Below are positions 30,450-40,706 of a stretch of 64,000 bases of DNA, in pieces. A program made the translations under genes and the position numbers. The notes beneath the pieces are model-generated. The model was not told the origin of the DNA and searched no databases. It saw nothing but the letters and a program-made list of their open reading frames with translations. Position 1 is the stretch's first letter. Each line of letters opens with the position of its first letter. The stretch is from Spiroplasma chinense (GTDB lineage Bacteria; Bacillota_I; Bacilli_A; Mycoplasmatales; Mycoplasmataceae). Where the stretch lies: assembly GCF_008086545.1 (NCBI RefSeq), contig NZ_CP043026.1:496001-560000 (forward strand), given 5' to 3'.

Positions 30450-30778
30450 TTTCTTTATCTTACATGTTGCTGTGGGGATAATTGTGGATTGACTTTGTCT
30501 TTTAGGGTGTTAAAATTATTGTGATTATAAGGGAATAAGAAAGTGATTAAAAGATTTAAATATTATTAACAAAAAAGTTATGACATACATTTAATAAATC
30601 AAAAATAATTAACAATAATTATTAATTAGTTAATTGCTTTTTTGTTTATTTAAATTAAATTTACAATGTTTAAATCTGAGACATTATTTAAAATTATTTG
30701 AATTTTAAATAGACCTATAATATAAATTTTAAAATATTTTATTCTATATAATCTATTAATTTAAAAGGAGTAATAGTA
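30450..30778 (+). repeat. ~330-bp leader repeat, copy 1
   Basis: Nearly identical to 32395-32722; both end at the ATG of paralogous secreted-protein genes. Contains a promoter, an ~120-nt possible transcript, an intrinsic-terminator-like hairpin, and a second AT-rich segment with TATAAT-like boxes at 30716 and 30747. Confidence 0.9.
30489..30643 (+). promoter_or_regulatory. Promoter-leader-terminator module (attenuator or small RNA), copy 1
   Basis: TTGACT (30489-30494), 16-bp spacer, TAAAAT (30511-30516); then a stem AATTAAC/GTTAATT (30607-30635) with a T-run at 30638-30643. A transcript of about 120 nt would end at the hairpin, about 135 nt before the protein start. The same module occurs at 32433-32587. 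Confidence 0.6.
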
Positions 30779-31615
30779 ATGAAAAAAATATTATCATTTT
30801 TTAGTGTATTGGCAATTGGTGCTTCAAGCACCTCTCTAGCCTTATCTTCTGTTAAAAACAGAGATATTGCAAGTGTAGATACATTTACAAAAGAGTATGA
30901 GAGAGGTATATCAGAAGAGTTAACAGATTATTTTGAATTAAATAATCTTGAAAATGAAAAAGTTAATGATTCAAAGAAAAATTTTGATTTAAATATTTAT
31001 AATTACAGCTCTAAAATGACAAAACATAAGCTTATAGATAACTATGAAATAGTTTTAAATTATTTTAACTATGATAGCAAGTTGGAAGAAATTTATGTGG
31101 ATTTTGAAAAAATGTATTCTAATAATGAAGATAATAATCTAATAAAATTATTAAAAACAGAAGAATTTAAATATGGGGTAAATGAAGCATTTAAAAATGA
31201 AATATTTATTTACCAAGATGGTTTAGTTCAATATACACCGTATTTAGAAAATGTTTATTACATTAGTTCTGAAGATAGTTTAAAAAATCTTGCTTCTACT
31301 AATAATTTTAGATCTAATGGTTATAAAATGACATCATATACAAAATGGTACTGATTTGGAACATATAAAAGTACATTTAATAATGCTTTGACATTAAAAG
31401 TTATTGAGCTATTAAAAATGGGTGTTAGTGTCGCGGGTCTGGTCAGTTTATTGTCTTTTGTGATGCCATTAGTTGGCAGTGTAATCAAAACGATAATTCG
31501 AGTAATTGCGAGTTATTTGAAGTATTTAACTATAATTTTTTTAGATGCAAATAAAGGTAGAGGAGTTTATTTTTGACATACATTTATTGTTGTATGGTAT
31601 GTTAGGTCTTTATAA
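30779..31615 (+). CDS. Secreted protein family A, paralog 1 (278 aa), putative membrane-active
   Basis: A Sec-type signal peptide (MKKILSFFSVLAIGASS) is followed by LALSS rather than a lipobox Cys, so it is exported but not lipid-modified. Residues ~28-190 are acidic and polar. Then comes a conserved TKWYWFGTYK motif (~188-197), a hydrophobic helical-hairpin-like stretch (~210-245, GVSVAGLVSLLSFVMPLVG), and a conserved end GRGVYFW..IVVWYV. The signal and both ends of the hydrophobic part are shared with paralogs 2 and 3, while the hydrophobic core differs. Trp is TGG and TGA in neighbouring codons. Followed by two small membrane-protein genes. Toxin-like pore formation is inference from architecture. 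Confidence 0.85.
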
Positions 31616-31638
31616 AATGCAAAAGGGAGATTGATTAA

Positions 31639-31971
31639 ATGAAAATTAAAGATAAATTTACTATATTGTTTATTCTAGGCAGTGATATTCTTTTGGTTTT
31701 AACTTCAATAATGTTTATTGTTGATGGAACATTTAACTCCCAATATGATTGAATAACATGAGGGTATGTCATATTAGGGTCTATTGTTATATATTGTATG
31801 CCAATTATTGTATATTTCACTTATTTAACAAAATATCCAATAGTAAATGGTTCGAAACTATCTAAAAAAATTATAGGAACTATGTTCTTAAGTCCTATTA
31901 TTTTAATTTTTTGAGATATATGACTGAGAAAAGAATTTAAAAATAACTTAGCAGAAGATGTTAATGTGTAA
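31639..31971 (+). CDS. Small membrane protein family B, member 1 (110 aa)
   Basis: Not visible with the standard code because of several TGA codons. Three hydrophobic helices (~9-29, ~41-60, ~80-96) with a basic cytoplasmic-looking tail WDIWLRKEFKNN. Shares with members 2-5 the pattern small loop, K-K/T-R, aromatic-Pro, FIYW/IFW, L-K/R-K. ATG 31639 follows AAGGGAGA and lies 23 nt after secreted paralog 1. Candidate immunity-type partner by size, topology and position. Confidence 0.75.
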
Positions 31972-32013
31972 ATTAAAAAATTGTATTTAATTTTCTAAGA
32001 AAGGGGTTTACTT

Positions 32014-32358
32014 ATGTCGGGTAAACAAATATTTTTTATAATTGGTTGGTTGTTTTTCTTTTTGTTTTTTGCTATTTTTCCATCTCTAATACTTTTCGAT
32101 AAGCCTGATACACTTCTAATGGTTATACTTATAATAAATTTAATATTTTCTATATTATTTTTATATTTTATGCCGCTTTATTTTTTAGAATCTATTCAAG
32201 AACAAATGGATTTAGACAAAAATTCTACAGTTTATAATAAACTGCATAAGACACGTTATTTAACTCCTATTGTATTTATTTATTGACATATACAATTGAA
32301 TAAATATAAAAAGGAAATAAATGCAAAAGAAAAAAACAAAGAAATCGAAGTGAATTAA
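32014..32358 (+). CDS. Small membrane protein family B, member 2 (114 aa)
   Basis: Three hydrophobic stretches (~5-28, ~34-56, ~84-98), then a Lys/Glu tail. Signature HKTRYLTPIVFIYWHIQLNK. AAGGGG precedes the ATG. Nearly the same gene recurs at 34001, including the 3' trailer. TGA 32284 is Trp. A terminator follows. Confidence 0.78.
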
Positions 32359-32365
32359 AAATATA

Positions 32366-32392
32366 AAACACAAATTGACTATTTGTGTTTTT
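32366..32392 (+). terminator. Terminator after family B member 2
   Basis: AAACACAAAT/ATTTGTGTTT stem with T-tract; repeated after the 34001 gene at about 34352-34377. Confidence 0.8.
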
Positions 32393-32394
32393 TT

Positions 32395-32722
32395 CTCTTT
32401 ATCTTGCATGTTGCTGTGGGAATAATTGTGGATTGACTTTGTTTTTTAGGGTGTTAAAATTATTGTGATTATAAGGGAATAAGAAAGTGATTAAAAGATT
32501 TAAATATTATTAACAAAAAAGTGATGTCATACATTTAATAAATTAAAAGCAATTAACAATAATTATTAATTAGTTAATTGCTTTTTTGTTTATTTAAATT
32601 AAATTTACAATGTTTAAATCTGCGACATTATTTAAAATTATTTGAATTTTAAATAGACCTATAATATAAATTTTAAAATATTTTATTCTATATAATCTAT
32701 TAATTTGAAAGGAGTAATAGCA
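32395..32722 (+). repeat. ~330-bp leader repeat, copy 2
   Basis: Matches 30450-30778 with only scattered substitutions. Offset 1944 bp at the ATG. Confidence 0.9.
32433..32587 (+). promoter_or_regulatory. Promoter-leader-terminator module, copy 2
   Basis: TTGACT (32433-32438), 16 bp, TAAAAT (32455-32460); hairpin GCAATTAAC (32549-32557)/GTTAATTGC (32573-32581) and six T. Here the stem is perfect over 9 bp, two pairs longer than in copy 1. Confidence 0.6.
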
Positions 32723-33559
32723 ATGAAAAAAATATTATCATTTTTTAGTGTATTGGCAATTGGTGCTTCAAGCACCACTCTAACCTTATCTTCTGTTAAA
32801 AACAGAGATATTGCAAGTGTAGATACATTTGCAAAAGAGTATGAGAGAGGTATATCTGAAGAGTTAACAGATTATTTTGAATTAAATGATCTTGAAAATG
32901 AAAAAGTTAATGATTCAATGAAAAATTTGGATTTAAATGTTTACAACTATAACTCTAAAAAAGTAAATCATAAACTTACAGATAACTATGAAATAGTTTT
33001 AAATTATTTTAATTATGATAGTGAATTGAAAGAAATTTATGTTGACTATGAAGAAATGTTATTAAAAAAAGAAGATAGTGATTTAATAAAATTATTAAAA
33101 ACTGATGAGTTTAAGGTTGGAGTAAACGAGGCTTTTAAAAATGAATTATTTGTTTACAAGGATAACTTAGTTCAATTTACCCCATACTTAGAAAATACTC
33201 ACCACATAAGTTCAAATAATAGTGTAAGTAACCTAACTTCAGTCAATAATTTTAGATCTAATGGTTACAAGGTAGAGTTCTTAACAAAGTGATATTGATT
33301 TGGAACTTATAAGGTAACACTAAATAATGCAGCAACTATAGAACTTGTAAGAATACTATGAATCTCAGGAACTGTAGGGAGTGTAATTGCTTTTTTTGCT
33401 AAATATATTCCTAAAATAGGAACCATAGTTTCTGCGGTAATTAAAATAATCTCATTTTATTTAAAAAGTGTCGCAAATAGAGTTAGTTATACCAACAATG
33501 GAAGAGGTGTTTATATTTGAACAACAGTTGTAATTGTTTGATATGTAAAAGCACTGTAG
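32723..33559 (+). CDS. Secreted protein family A, paralog 2 (278 aa)
   Basis: Same length as paralog 1, with almost the same signal peptide and first ~110 residues. It shares TKWYWFGTYK.TLNN (Trp here both TGA) and NNGRGVYIWTTVVIVWYVKAL-type end. The hydrophobic core between them is different (VGSVIAFFAKYIPKIGTIVS versus paralog 1). ATG 32723 is preferred over an in-frame TTG at 32705 because GAAAGGAG lies 8 nt upstream. Followed by three family B genes. Confidence 0.85.
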
Positions 33560-33595
33560 AAAAAAACAACTTTTAATTAAGAAAGGAAATTTTTT

Positions 33596-33949
33596 ATGAA
33601 AAAACACACAATAGTTCAAATAATGTTAGAAGTTTTTTTCTGAATTAGTTTTTTGATATCTTCTATTTATTCTATTATTTATCCAGAAGTTCTAGGGGGT
33701 TATTGAATAATTCTTAGCTGAACAGTATTGATTCTAAGTATATTATCACTTTGTTTTTTACCTATGCTTGAGTTGAGAGAAATAAAAAAAATACACAACT
33801 TAGAAAAAGAAGCTGAGATATATAAAAAAATGCGTGCTACAAGATTTTACACAGTATTTATTTTCTTTTATTGAGACAAGTTATTGAAAAAAGAATTCCA
33901 AGAAAGAAAAGAATCAACAGAAAAAGGACCTATAGAAATACTAAATTAA
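33596..33949 (+). CDS. Small membrane protein family B, member 3 (117 aa)
   Basis: Hydrophobic helices at ~8-30, ~38-58 and ~88-98, with signature RATRFYTVFIFFYWDKLLKKEF. Four TGA Trp codons hide it from standard-code gene finding. AAGAAAGGAAA precedes the ATG; 36 nt after secreted paralog 2. Confidence 0.76.
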
Positions 33950-34000
33950 TTCAAAAAGTTTAACAAAAATCTTTTTATATATCCTAAGGGGGAATCTATT

Positions 34001-34297
34001 ATGCTAAAAAAACACATATTTTATATAATTGGTTTATTATTTGTTTTTATATTATTTTCTTTTCATTCTATATCCATATTTTTTACTAAAGGAATTAGTT
34101 TTATACAAATTTCATCCTTAATCGTGGGCGTATTTTTTCTATTGTTATCGTATTTTATGCCGCTTTATTTTATAGAATCTATTCAAGAAAATATGTATTT
34201 AGACAAAAACTCAAAAGTTTATCATAAACTAAATAGAACACGTTATTTTTCACCCTTCATATTTATTTATTGACATATACAGTTAAAAAAAATATAA
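34001..34297 (+). CDS. Small membrane protein family B, member 4 (98 aa, C-terminus frameshifted)
   Basis: Close relative of member 2 (signature NRTRYFSPFIFIYWHIQLKK). An extra A in the run at 34285-34292 shifts the frame, so translation stops at TAA 34295. The ancestral tail codons (KKEIN..E..EEIEVN) remain readable in another frame to about 34345. The three membrane stretches are intact, so it may still work. AGGGGGA precedes the ATG. Confidence 0.74.
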
Positions 34298-34419
34298 AAA
34301 GGAAATAAATACAAAAGAAAAAAACGAAGAAATCGAAGTGAATTAAAAATATAAAACACAAATTGACATTTGTGTTTTATTTAACAATTATTTTATTTAC
34401 AAAAAAGGAGAGAAATATT

Positions 34420-34719
34420 GTGAAGTGATTTCTTTTATTGAGGATATTATTGATATTATTAATAGCTGGTATAACTGTTTTATCACAATTAGATCAACCT
34501 TCAAAAACGGCTTATACTATTTTTCAAGCCTTAACATTTTTTATACTTATATATTTATTACCTTTTGAAATTATAGGGAGAATTGAAAGGAAATATGAAT
34601 TAACTAAAAGTTCTACTGTATATAAAAAAATGTTAAAAACTAGATGATTTACACCTTTTGTTTTTATTTATTGATTTTTCTTATTGAAAAAATATAAAAA
34701 AAGCAAAACTTTATCTTAG
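34420..34719 (+). CDS. Small membrane protein family B, member 5 (99 aa)
   Basis: GTG start at 34420 follows AAAAGGAGAG. Two to three hydrophobic stretches (residues 2-19, 30-48, 75-90) and signature LKTRWFTPFVFIYWFFLLKK. TGA 34426, 34645 and 34672 are Trp. It is the last small gene before secreted paralog 3. Confidence 0.73.
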
Positions 34720-34841
34720 AATTCTTTTGAAGTATTTTAATTATAGTGAAAAAATTTTAAAGGTTTAGCGATAACCTCAACACAATAAAACATATTTTAT
34801 TTATAATTTCTTTTAGTCTAGCAATCAAGAAAGGAAAAAAA

Positions 34842-35621
34842 ATGAAAAAAATTATATCCATATTTTGAATTTTAGCAATAGGTTTATCAACCTTAAGTCT
34901 ATCAATATCATCTTTTGACAGTAAGAATAATGAAAATAAAATAAATTATACCAACAATTATCATAAGGAGGAAATAATTGAAAAACTTTCGGATCATTTC
35001 GAAAAACAAAATGTTAAAAGAAATGCGATATTTGACAGTTATGATATAGTATTAGAATATTTTGCTTATAATGCTCTTTCTGATAGCATCTATGTAGATA
35101 TAGAAAAAATGTTGATAAAAGGTGAATCAATGGACTTGATAGTATTATTTGAAACTGAGGCATTTAAGGAAGAACTAAATAAAGCTTTTGAAGATGATAT
35201 ATTTATTTACCAAGATGAATTAATACAATATAAACCATATTTAGAAGATGAATATTTTTTTGATACAGAAACAGGGTTAACGGACATTGACAACTCCATA
35301 TTACAGAGATCTCAAAAAGCCTATTACAAACTGTATACAAAATGATATTGATTCGGTACATATAAGTTAACACTTAACAATCAGGCAACTATAGAATTAC
35401 TAAATATTTTAAATTTGATTTCCACTTCTGCTTCTTTGGCATCGTATTTAATCCTACGTTTTGCAATAGCCGGAGCTGCAGGTGTGTTAGTATCTGCAAT
35501 TCTGAGTCAAATAGCGGATTATTTGTTTGTAGTGGGTCATATTATATCTGTAGTAAACAGGGGTTATGGTGTATATTTTTGAGCAACTGTTATTATAGTT
35601 TGGTATGTAAAGGCTTTATAG
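34842..35621 (+). CDS. Secreted protein family A, paralog 3 (259 aa)
   Basis: The most diverged member. Signal MKKIISIFWILAIGLSTLS (Trp is TGA 34866), acidic ectodomain ~25-165, then YTKWYWFGTYKLTLNN (~168), and a hydrophobic core rich in Ala/Ser/Ile (AIAGAAGVLVSAILSQIA). It ends with RGYGVYFW..VIIVWYVKAL. The upstream ~120 bp lack the leader repeat of paralogs 1 and 2. No family B gene follows; the next gene lies about 480 bp away. AAGAAAGGAAA precedes the ATG. Confidence 0.83.
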
Positions 35622-36102
35622 GGAATGTGTAAAGTAAAAATAAGCCAGTTAGGAATAATAAGGCATATTTTAAAGAAAATATCATAATGCTATTTGCCAC
35701 AACATTTATTTACGCTATTTATCAATCATTCTTTATTGGCTTTTAACTATATAAGACTCAAAAATACTGAGTTAACTATCTTATTTTACATATTACTTTA
35801 ATTTTTAACAAAATAAATAAAATAAATAAAATAAATAAATTTAATATAAATTTGAATTTGATTCAAATTTCTTTAGAGAAACTCAAAAGATTTCTTTTTA
35901 TTCTCTATGTGTTGTATTTATAGGTTCATTTAATAAAATAACATACCAGTAAGAAACGTGTTAATTAAAATAAACCTTAATTTTAGAGAGTTGAATATAG
36001 TCAAAAAGAACAAAATTTATGTTCTTTTTTGTTTGTTAAAAATATAAAAGAATTTTAATTCTATTATTTTGATAAAATAATAGACGAGGTATAGGAGGAA
36101 AT
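35622..36102 (+). other. 480-bp AT-rich intergenic region with a 9-bp microsatellite
   Basis: No ORF of note. It holds three copies of AAAATAAAT (about 35811-35840), an inverted repeat AAATTTGAATT/TGATTCAAATTT near 35848-35870, and a terminator-like hairpin AAAAAGAACA/TGTTCTTTTTT at 36003-36030. The hairpin's T-tract suggests that some transcript ends there. Confidence 0.6.
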
Positions 36103-36852
36103 ATGGAAAAGAATTACTATGATGAAATTGCAGAAAAAGTAAAAGATCTTATTGATAAAGGTGAATTTCAACAAGCCATGGAACAAATTAATGAAGAACT
36201 TAAAGCTCCATATGTTCCTTTTGATTTTGAAGAAGAATTAGAAAAACTTTCAATTCAAATAAATGAGAGTTTTGCTCAAAATAAAGACAATAGTTATTTG
36301 AATTGAAATTTTGATAAAATAAGTGACATTATGGGACAAACTTTAGACCAAGAAATGCACATAGTAGCATTTGATGCTCTAAGAAGTTTAAATGCTCGTA
36401 AAATTATGCCAGATATTAAAAACTACTTATTAAACCAAAATGTAAAAAATGAATATAAGACTTTTTTATTAATGGTTTTAATAGAACAAAAAGTTGATGA
36501 GATAATTGAAATAAAAAAACAAGAACTTACAATAAGGTTAAATCCAGCAACTTTTGATTTAAGTGAAGCTAAGAATTTTTTAACAGAAATTGAAGAAAAA
36601 CTTGAAGATTTAGTAGCTGATCAAAACCCAAGTTTATTTACTATTTGCAAGCATATTGCAAATACCTATTACTATAACATTTTCCCAGATTTTAGAATGG
36701 AAGGTTATGGTAACAATGAAATAGTTGCTGCAATAATAATGTTTGCTCATAAATCTTTAGGACTAGATTTTGATGAAACATTAAAAGAAAAATTAGATTT
36801 TAATTATTCAAAAGCAATGTTATTATTAAATAAGTTTGATAAATTAATTTAG
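36103..36852 (+). CDS. Hypothetical protein, DUF3196-like (249 aa)
   Basis: ATG 36103 follows AGGAGG. Acidic, all-helical, soluble; TGA 36304 is Trp. N-terminal DLIDKGEFQQAMEQINEELK looks like a TPR-type helix pair, and conserved-looking blocks are QEMHIVAFDALRSLNARKI and a Tyr-rich NTYYYNIFPDF. Length and layout recall the uncharacterised mollicute family DUF3196 (M. pneumoniae MPN330 type); I cannot confirm. First of four closely spaced genes leading to obgE and nadE, so it may share their operon. Confidence 0.75.
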
Positions 36853-36861
36853 GAGATTATT

Positions 36862-37215
36862 ATGAAAAAAACAGTGTTCAGTCCTGAGGACTTTAAAAAA
36901 TTTGAAGATAATAGAAATGTAATGATGGAATTATTTGGAATTACTTGTTCTGTTTGTGGAATCGATGAAATCGGTTATGTTGCAGAAAATGCACCAAAAA
37001 CCATAGGTCAAATAGCTCAAGAAGCTATTGATGAAAATCCAGAAATCAGTGATGATGAATTGGATGATATGATGACAGGACCAATTGAAGCTTGACAAGA
37101 AGTAGATGACTACAATGCTTCAATTGGTATGCCAACATTTGCATGTGATAATTGTTACCAACAATTAATTGATGGTGAAATAAATATATCTGATGCAATG
37201 GAAATTGAGGATTAA
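36862..37215 (+). CDS. Small zinc-ribbon-like protein (117 aa)
   Basis: Two Cys pairs, CSVC near residue 30 and CDNC near residue 96, flank an acidic linker (SDDELDDMM). They would form one zinc site. TGA at 37093 is Trp. AGGAGA precedes ATG 36862; 9 nt to the previous gene and 8 nt to obgE. Unknown function; the spacing places it in the obgE operon. Confidence 0.75.
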
Positions 37216-37223
37216 TATAAAAC

Positions 37224-38516
37224 ATGAAATTCGTAGATGTTGCACAATTTAATATAAAATCAGGAAACGGTGGAGATGGTGCTGTTTCTTTTAGGCATGA
37301 ACTTTATGTAGCCAATGGTGGACCAAACGGTGGAGATGGTGGAAAAGGAGGAGATGTTATCTTTGTAGCAGACGAAGGTAAATCTTCTCTACTAGATTTA
37401 AAACTTCAAAGATTCTATACAGCTCAAGATGGTTTTAAAGGTGATATAAAAAATATGCACGGTAAAAACGGAAAAGACATAGTAATTAAAGTTCCGGTAG
37501 GTACAGTATTGTTTGATGCAGATAGTGGGGAAATGCTAGCTGATTTTACAAAAAATGATGAAGAAAAAGTACTTGCTCTTGGTGGAAAAGGTGGAAGAGG
37601 GAATGCAAGATTTGCAAACTCTAGAAATAAAGCACCAACCATTTTTGAAGCAGGAGATCCTGGACAAGAAATAAACATTAAAGCTGAATTAAAAGTATTG
37701 GCAGATGTTGGTTTTGTTGGTTTACCAAATGCTGGTAAATCAACATTATTAAGAGCTATTTCCAATTCAAAACCTCAAGTTGCAGATTATCCTTTTACAA
37801 CTTTAAATCCCCAACTTGGAGTATCAAGAGATAAACAAGGAAGAACTTTTACAGTTGCAGATTTACCTGGTTTAATTGAAGGTGCTAGTTTAGGAAAGGG
37901 TTTAGGACATGAATTTTTAAGACATATTGAAAGGTGTAAAATAATTTGTCACGTTATTGATATGTCAGGAAACTATGCAACAGAAGATGTTGTTGCAAAC
38001 TATAACTTAATAAGAAAAGAATTATTAGACTATAACTTAAACTTAGATAAAAGAGTTGAAATTATAGTTGCAAATAAAATGGATATTGAAGAAGCGCAAA
38101 TTAATATTTTATATTTTAAAGAACATTTTAAAGATAAAAATATAATTGAAGTTTCAGGATTAAGTAAAATCAATATAGACCAATTATTATTGGAAATTGG
38201 TTCTCAATTAGAGAACGTTAAAGATGAACCACTTTGATTAATTAAAGGTGATGAGATACCTGGATTTAAACTATATACATTTGAAAGTGATATAAAAGAT
38301 GTAATAGTAAGAAATCTTGGTAATGGAAGATGAAGTATTGAAGGAGAAGATGTTTACAAAGTATATCAAAAAACTCCAATTTCAACTCACGACAACTTAT
38401 TACTATTCAATGAAAAAATCAAAGCTCTTGGAGCATATGATATTTTAAGAGAAAAAGGTGCTCAAAGAGGAGATATTGTAAAAATATTTGATATGGAACT
38501 AGAATGGATGGATTAA
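37224..38516 (+). CDS. obgE: GTPase Obg
   Basis: An essential GTPase linking 50S assembly and stress response. The 430 residues comprise the glycine-rich OBG fold (1-158, NGGPNGGDGGKGGDVIF), the G domain with GLPNAGKST (~167), DLPGLIEGA (~214) and NKMD (~283), and a C-terminal OCT domain (~340-430). The standard-code frame would stop at 38235 (TGA = Trp) and lose the OCT domain. Start follows a weak AT-rich site close to the previous gene; nadE starts 1 nt after the stop. Confidence 0.96.
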
Positions 38517-38517
38517 T

Positions 38518-39249
38518 ATGGAATTAAAAGAATACTTAGATTATCTTGTTGAGTGAATTCAACAAGAGGTTAAAAAAGCAAACCAAAAAGGAGTAATTGT
38601 TGGGATTAGTGGAGGAATTGATTCTGCTGTGGTTGTTGCACTTGCAAAAAAAGCATTTCCAGACAATTATTTAGCAGTTTGAATGCCTTGTTATTCAAGT
38701 CAATTAGATGAAACTTGTAAAGAAGAGTTAACAAGAGATTTAGATTTAAATTACGTTTCTGTTGATTTAAAACAACCTTTTGAAACTTTAAGAGATAGTT
38801 TAAATAATTCAGGAATTGAACAATCTAAACTTGCAATTGCAAATACAAAAGCAAGATTAAGAATGTCAACTTTATACTCAATGGCTCAAACTCACAATTA
38901 TTTAGTTTTAGGAACTGATAATGCTGATGAATGACATATTGGTTACTTTACAAAATTTGGTGATGGAGGAGTTGATCTTCTTCCAATTGTAAGTTTATTA
39001 AAAAGAGAAGTTAGAGAAGCTGCAAAACTTTTGGGAGTTCCAGATTCTATAATAAACAGAGCTCCAACTGCAAGTTTATGAGAAGATCAAACAGATGAAT
39101 CAGAAATTGGTTTTGGTTATGATTTAATTGATGATTACTTAGCTGGAAAAGAAGTTTCAAGCGAAGTAAAAGAAAGAATTGAACAATTACACAACATTTC
39201 TGAACACAAAAGACAAGGTGCTCCTGCTCCAAAAAAATTTGAAAGATAG
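38518..39249 (+). CDS. nadE: NH3-dependent NAD+ synthetase
   Basis: Converts deamido-NAD to NAD+ with ATP and ammonia. The 243 residues contain the PP-loop SGGIDSAV (~30), [21 protein letters not shown] (~133-153) with metal/ammonia residues and a C-terminal HKRQGAPAP loop. It is the short form without a glutaminase domain. 1 nt after obgE; TGA codons at 38551, 38680, 38932 and 39079 are Trp. Confidence 0.95.
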
Positions 39250-39273
39250 TCACACTTAGGTGTGATTTTTTTT
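39249..39273 (+). terminator. Terminator after nadE
   Basis: TCACAC-TTAG-GTGTGA stem then eight T. Confidence 0.9.
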
Positions 39274-39404
39274 AAATTTTTTTTATCAAAAAACTCAATA
39301 TTTAAAGCAATATACCTTTTAAAGCAACATTTGAAACTTGTTTCCTATTATTGGTTTGATAAAATATTGTTACTTATGAGAATAATGTAGAAGGAAAAAA
39401 ACAA

Positions 39405-39914
39405 ATGAAAAAATTACTAAGTATATTTGCAGCTACTGGATTGGTAGCTTCTACAACTACAACAGTTGTGGCATGTAGTAATGAAAAAATATCAAAATTT
39501 ACTTTAGTAGAAGGCGCAACAAAAGAAAAAATTATAGAAGCCTCAGGAGTTGTAGTAAAAGATGGAAAGCTAGATAAAGATTATAAGGAGACTAATTTAA
39601 ATGAAGTTTTTGGAGGAGAAAGTGAATTAAAATACAAGGGTAAAATTTATGGTTTAGTTTTAGATATAAATACTAAAGATCTCGCATCATTATTTGTCGA
39701 AAGTAAAAAAATGATGGATGACAACGAAGAAGGTCGAGAAGGTTTACCGGAATTTCACGGATTTTCAGCTAAAGGAAATAAGGGTGATAAATCATTTACT
39801 CTTTATTTATTTAAAATGGATACTACCGACCTTAAAGAGGTTGAAGGTAAAAATGATGTATACGAAGGAACTGTTAAATTTAGCAATTTATTTAGTTACA
39901 AAGTAACTCTTTAA
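39405..39914 (+). CDS. Lipoprotein (169 aa)
   Basis: Prolipoprotein signal MKKLLSIFAATGLVASTTTT with lipobox V-V-A-C (Cys24). The mature part is charged, with no recognised domain; no Trp. GAAGGAAA precedes ATG 39405, a TAAAATATT-type promoter lies near 39360, and a hairpin terminator follows, so it is a single-gene unit. Confidence 0.85.
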   Translation: MKKLLSIFAATGLVASTTTTVVACSNEKISKFTLVEGATKEKIIEASGVVVKDGKLDKDYKETNLNEVFGGESELKYKGKIYGLVLDINTKDLASLFVESKKMMDDNEEGREGLPEFHGFSAKGNKGDKSFTLYLFKMDTTDLKEVEGKNDVYEGTVKFSNLFSYKVTL

Positions 39915-39966
39915 GAGCAACTTTTTCTATGGTAAGTAATTAAAGAAATTAATTAAAAAACTATTA

Positions 39967-40018
39967 AAATGATTAACTAATAACCAAGTTATTGGCTTTA
40001 CTTAATCATTTTTTTTAT
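39967..40018 (+). terminator. Terminator after lipoprotein gene
   Basis: AAATGATTAA..TTAATCATTT outer stem with an inner CCAAGTTATTGG element and T-tract. Confidence 0.75.
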
Positions 40019-40090
40019 TCTTTTATTGCTATTTTCTTTGACTAATCTTTGTTTTTAATAGATAATTAGAAAAATAAGGAGTAAAAAAAC

Positions 40091-40582
40091 ATGACAGAAC
40101 AACAAGCAAATGGTATTAGTGAGTTTATTGATCAATTAAATGATGAAATAGCTGACAAAATGTTTGAAGAATTAATTGCAGGTATGAGTTTATACTTTGC
40201 TGTAGTTATTTTCGGAGAAGAAATAGATAATGTATATGAAAACCCAGATAACAAAGGTAAATCTTTCCAAGAACTTGCAGATTTAGTTAAAGCTGCACCA
40301 ATTGGTGAAGAAGAAATTTATGCTGCATTGATGGGAGCTTTAAAAGAAGAAAACAATGCAGAAGATTTTGCAGAAGATTGTGTTCAATCAATCGCATTTA
40401 ACCCAGAATATCCAGCAGAAATTATTGCTAAATTAGGGGAATTAGAAATTGAAGAAGCTGATTTTTCAGCTAACTTAATAGTTACTTTCAAAGATCAATT
40501 TATTGATTTCTTTGTAAATGATTTAGATGTTGAAGAATGAAAAACAGATATCGTTGAAGCATTAGTTGCTAGTTGAGAATAA
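40091..40582 (+). CDS. Acidic hypothetical protein (163 aa)
   Basis: ATG 40091 follows AAGGAGT. Strongly acidic (many Glu/Asp, few Arg), helical, no signal peptide. Ends with TGA-rich Trp codons (40538, 40574) then TAA 40580. No family recognised. Own terminator follows. Confidence 0.78.
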
Positions 40583-40606
40583 TCCTTTTAGGGTTATTTT
40601 TTTCAT
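40578..40606 (+). terminator. Short terminator
   Basis: AATAATCC/GGGTTATT stem with T-tract, overlapping the stop codon of the acidic protein gene. Confidence 0.65.
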
Positions 40607-40706
40607 TTTTTAGCAAAATTTTTACTCAAAATATGATATTATGTTAGTGAATTGTAGATAGGGTAATTTACAATTATGGGCTTAAATACAAAAAAAGGTG
40701 ATACAT

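Noticed and set aside
34842-35621. GYGVYFW near the end of secreted paralog 3 looks like the YGNGV box of pediocin-type bacteriocins
   Set aside because: The Asn and the following Cys are missing, the motif is C-terminal rather than N-terminal, and paralogs have GRGVYFW/GRGVYIW, so it is not a pediocin box.
35805-35845. CRISPR-like repeats
   Set aside because: Units are only 9 bp of A/T without spacers; this is a microsatellite. No CRISPR array or cas gene is visible in the window (the Cas4-like fold in DUF2779 is not evidence for one).
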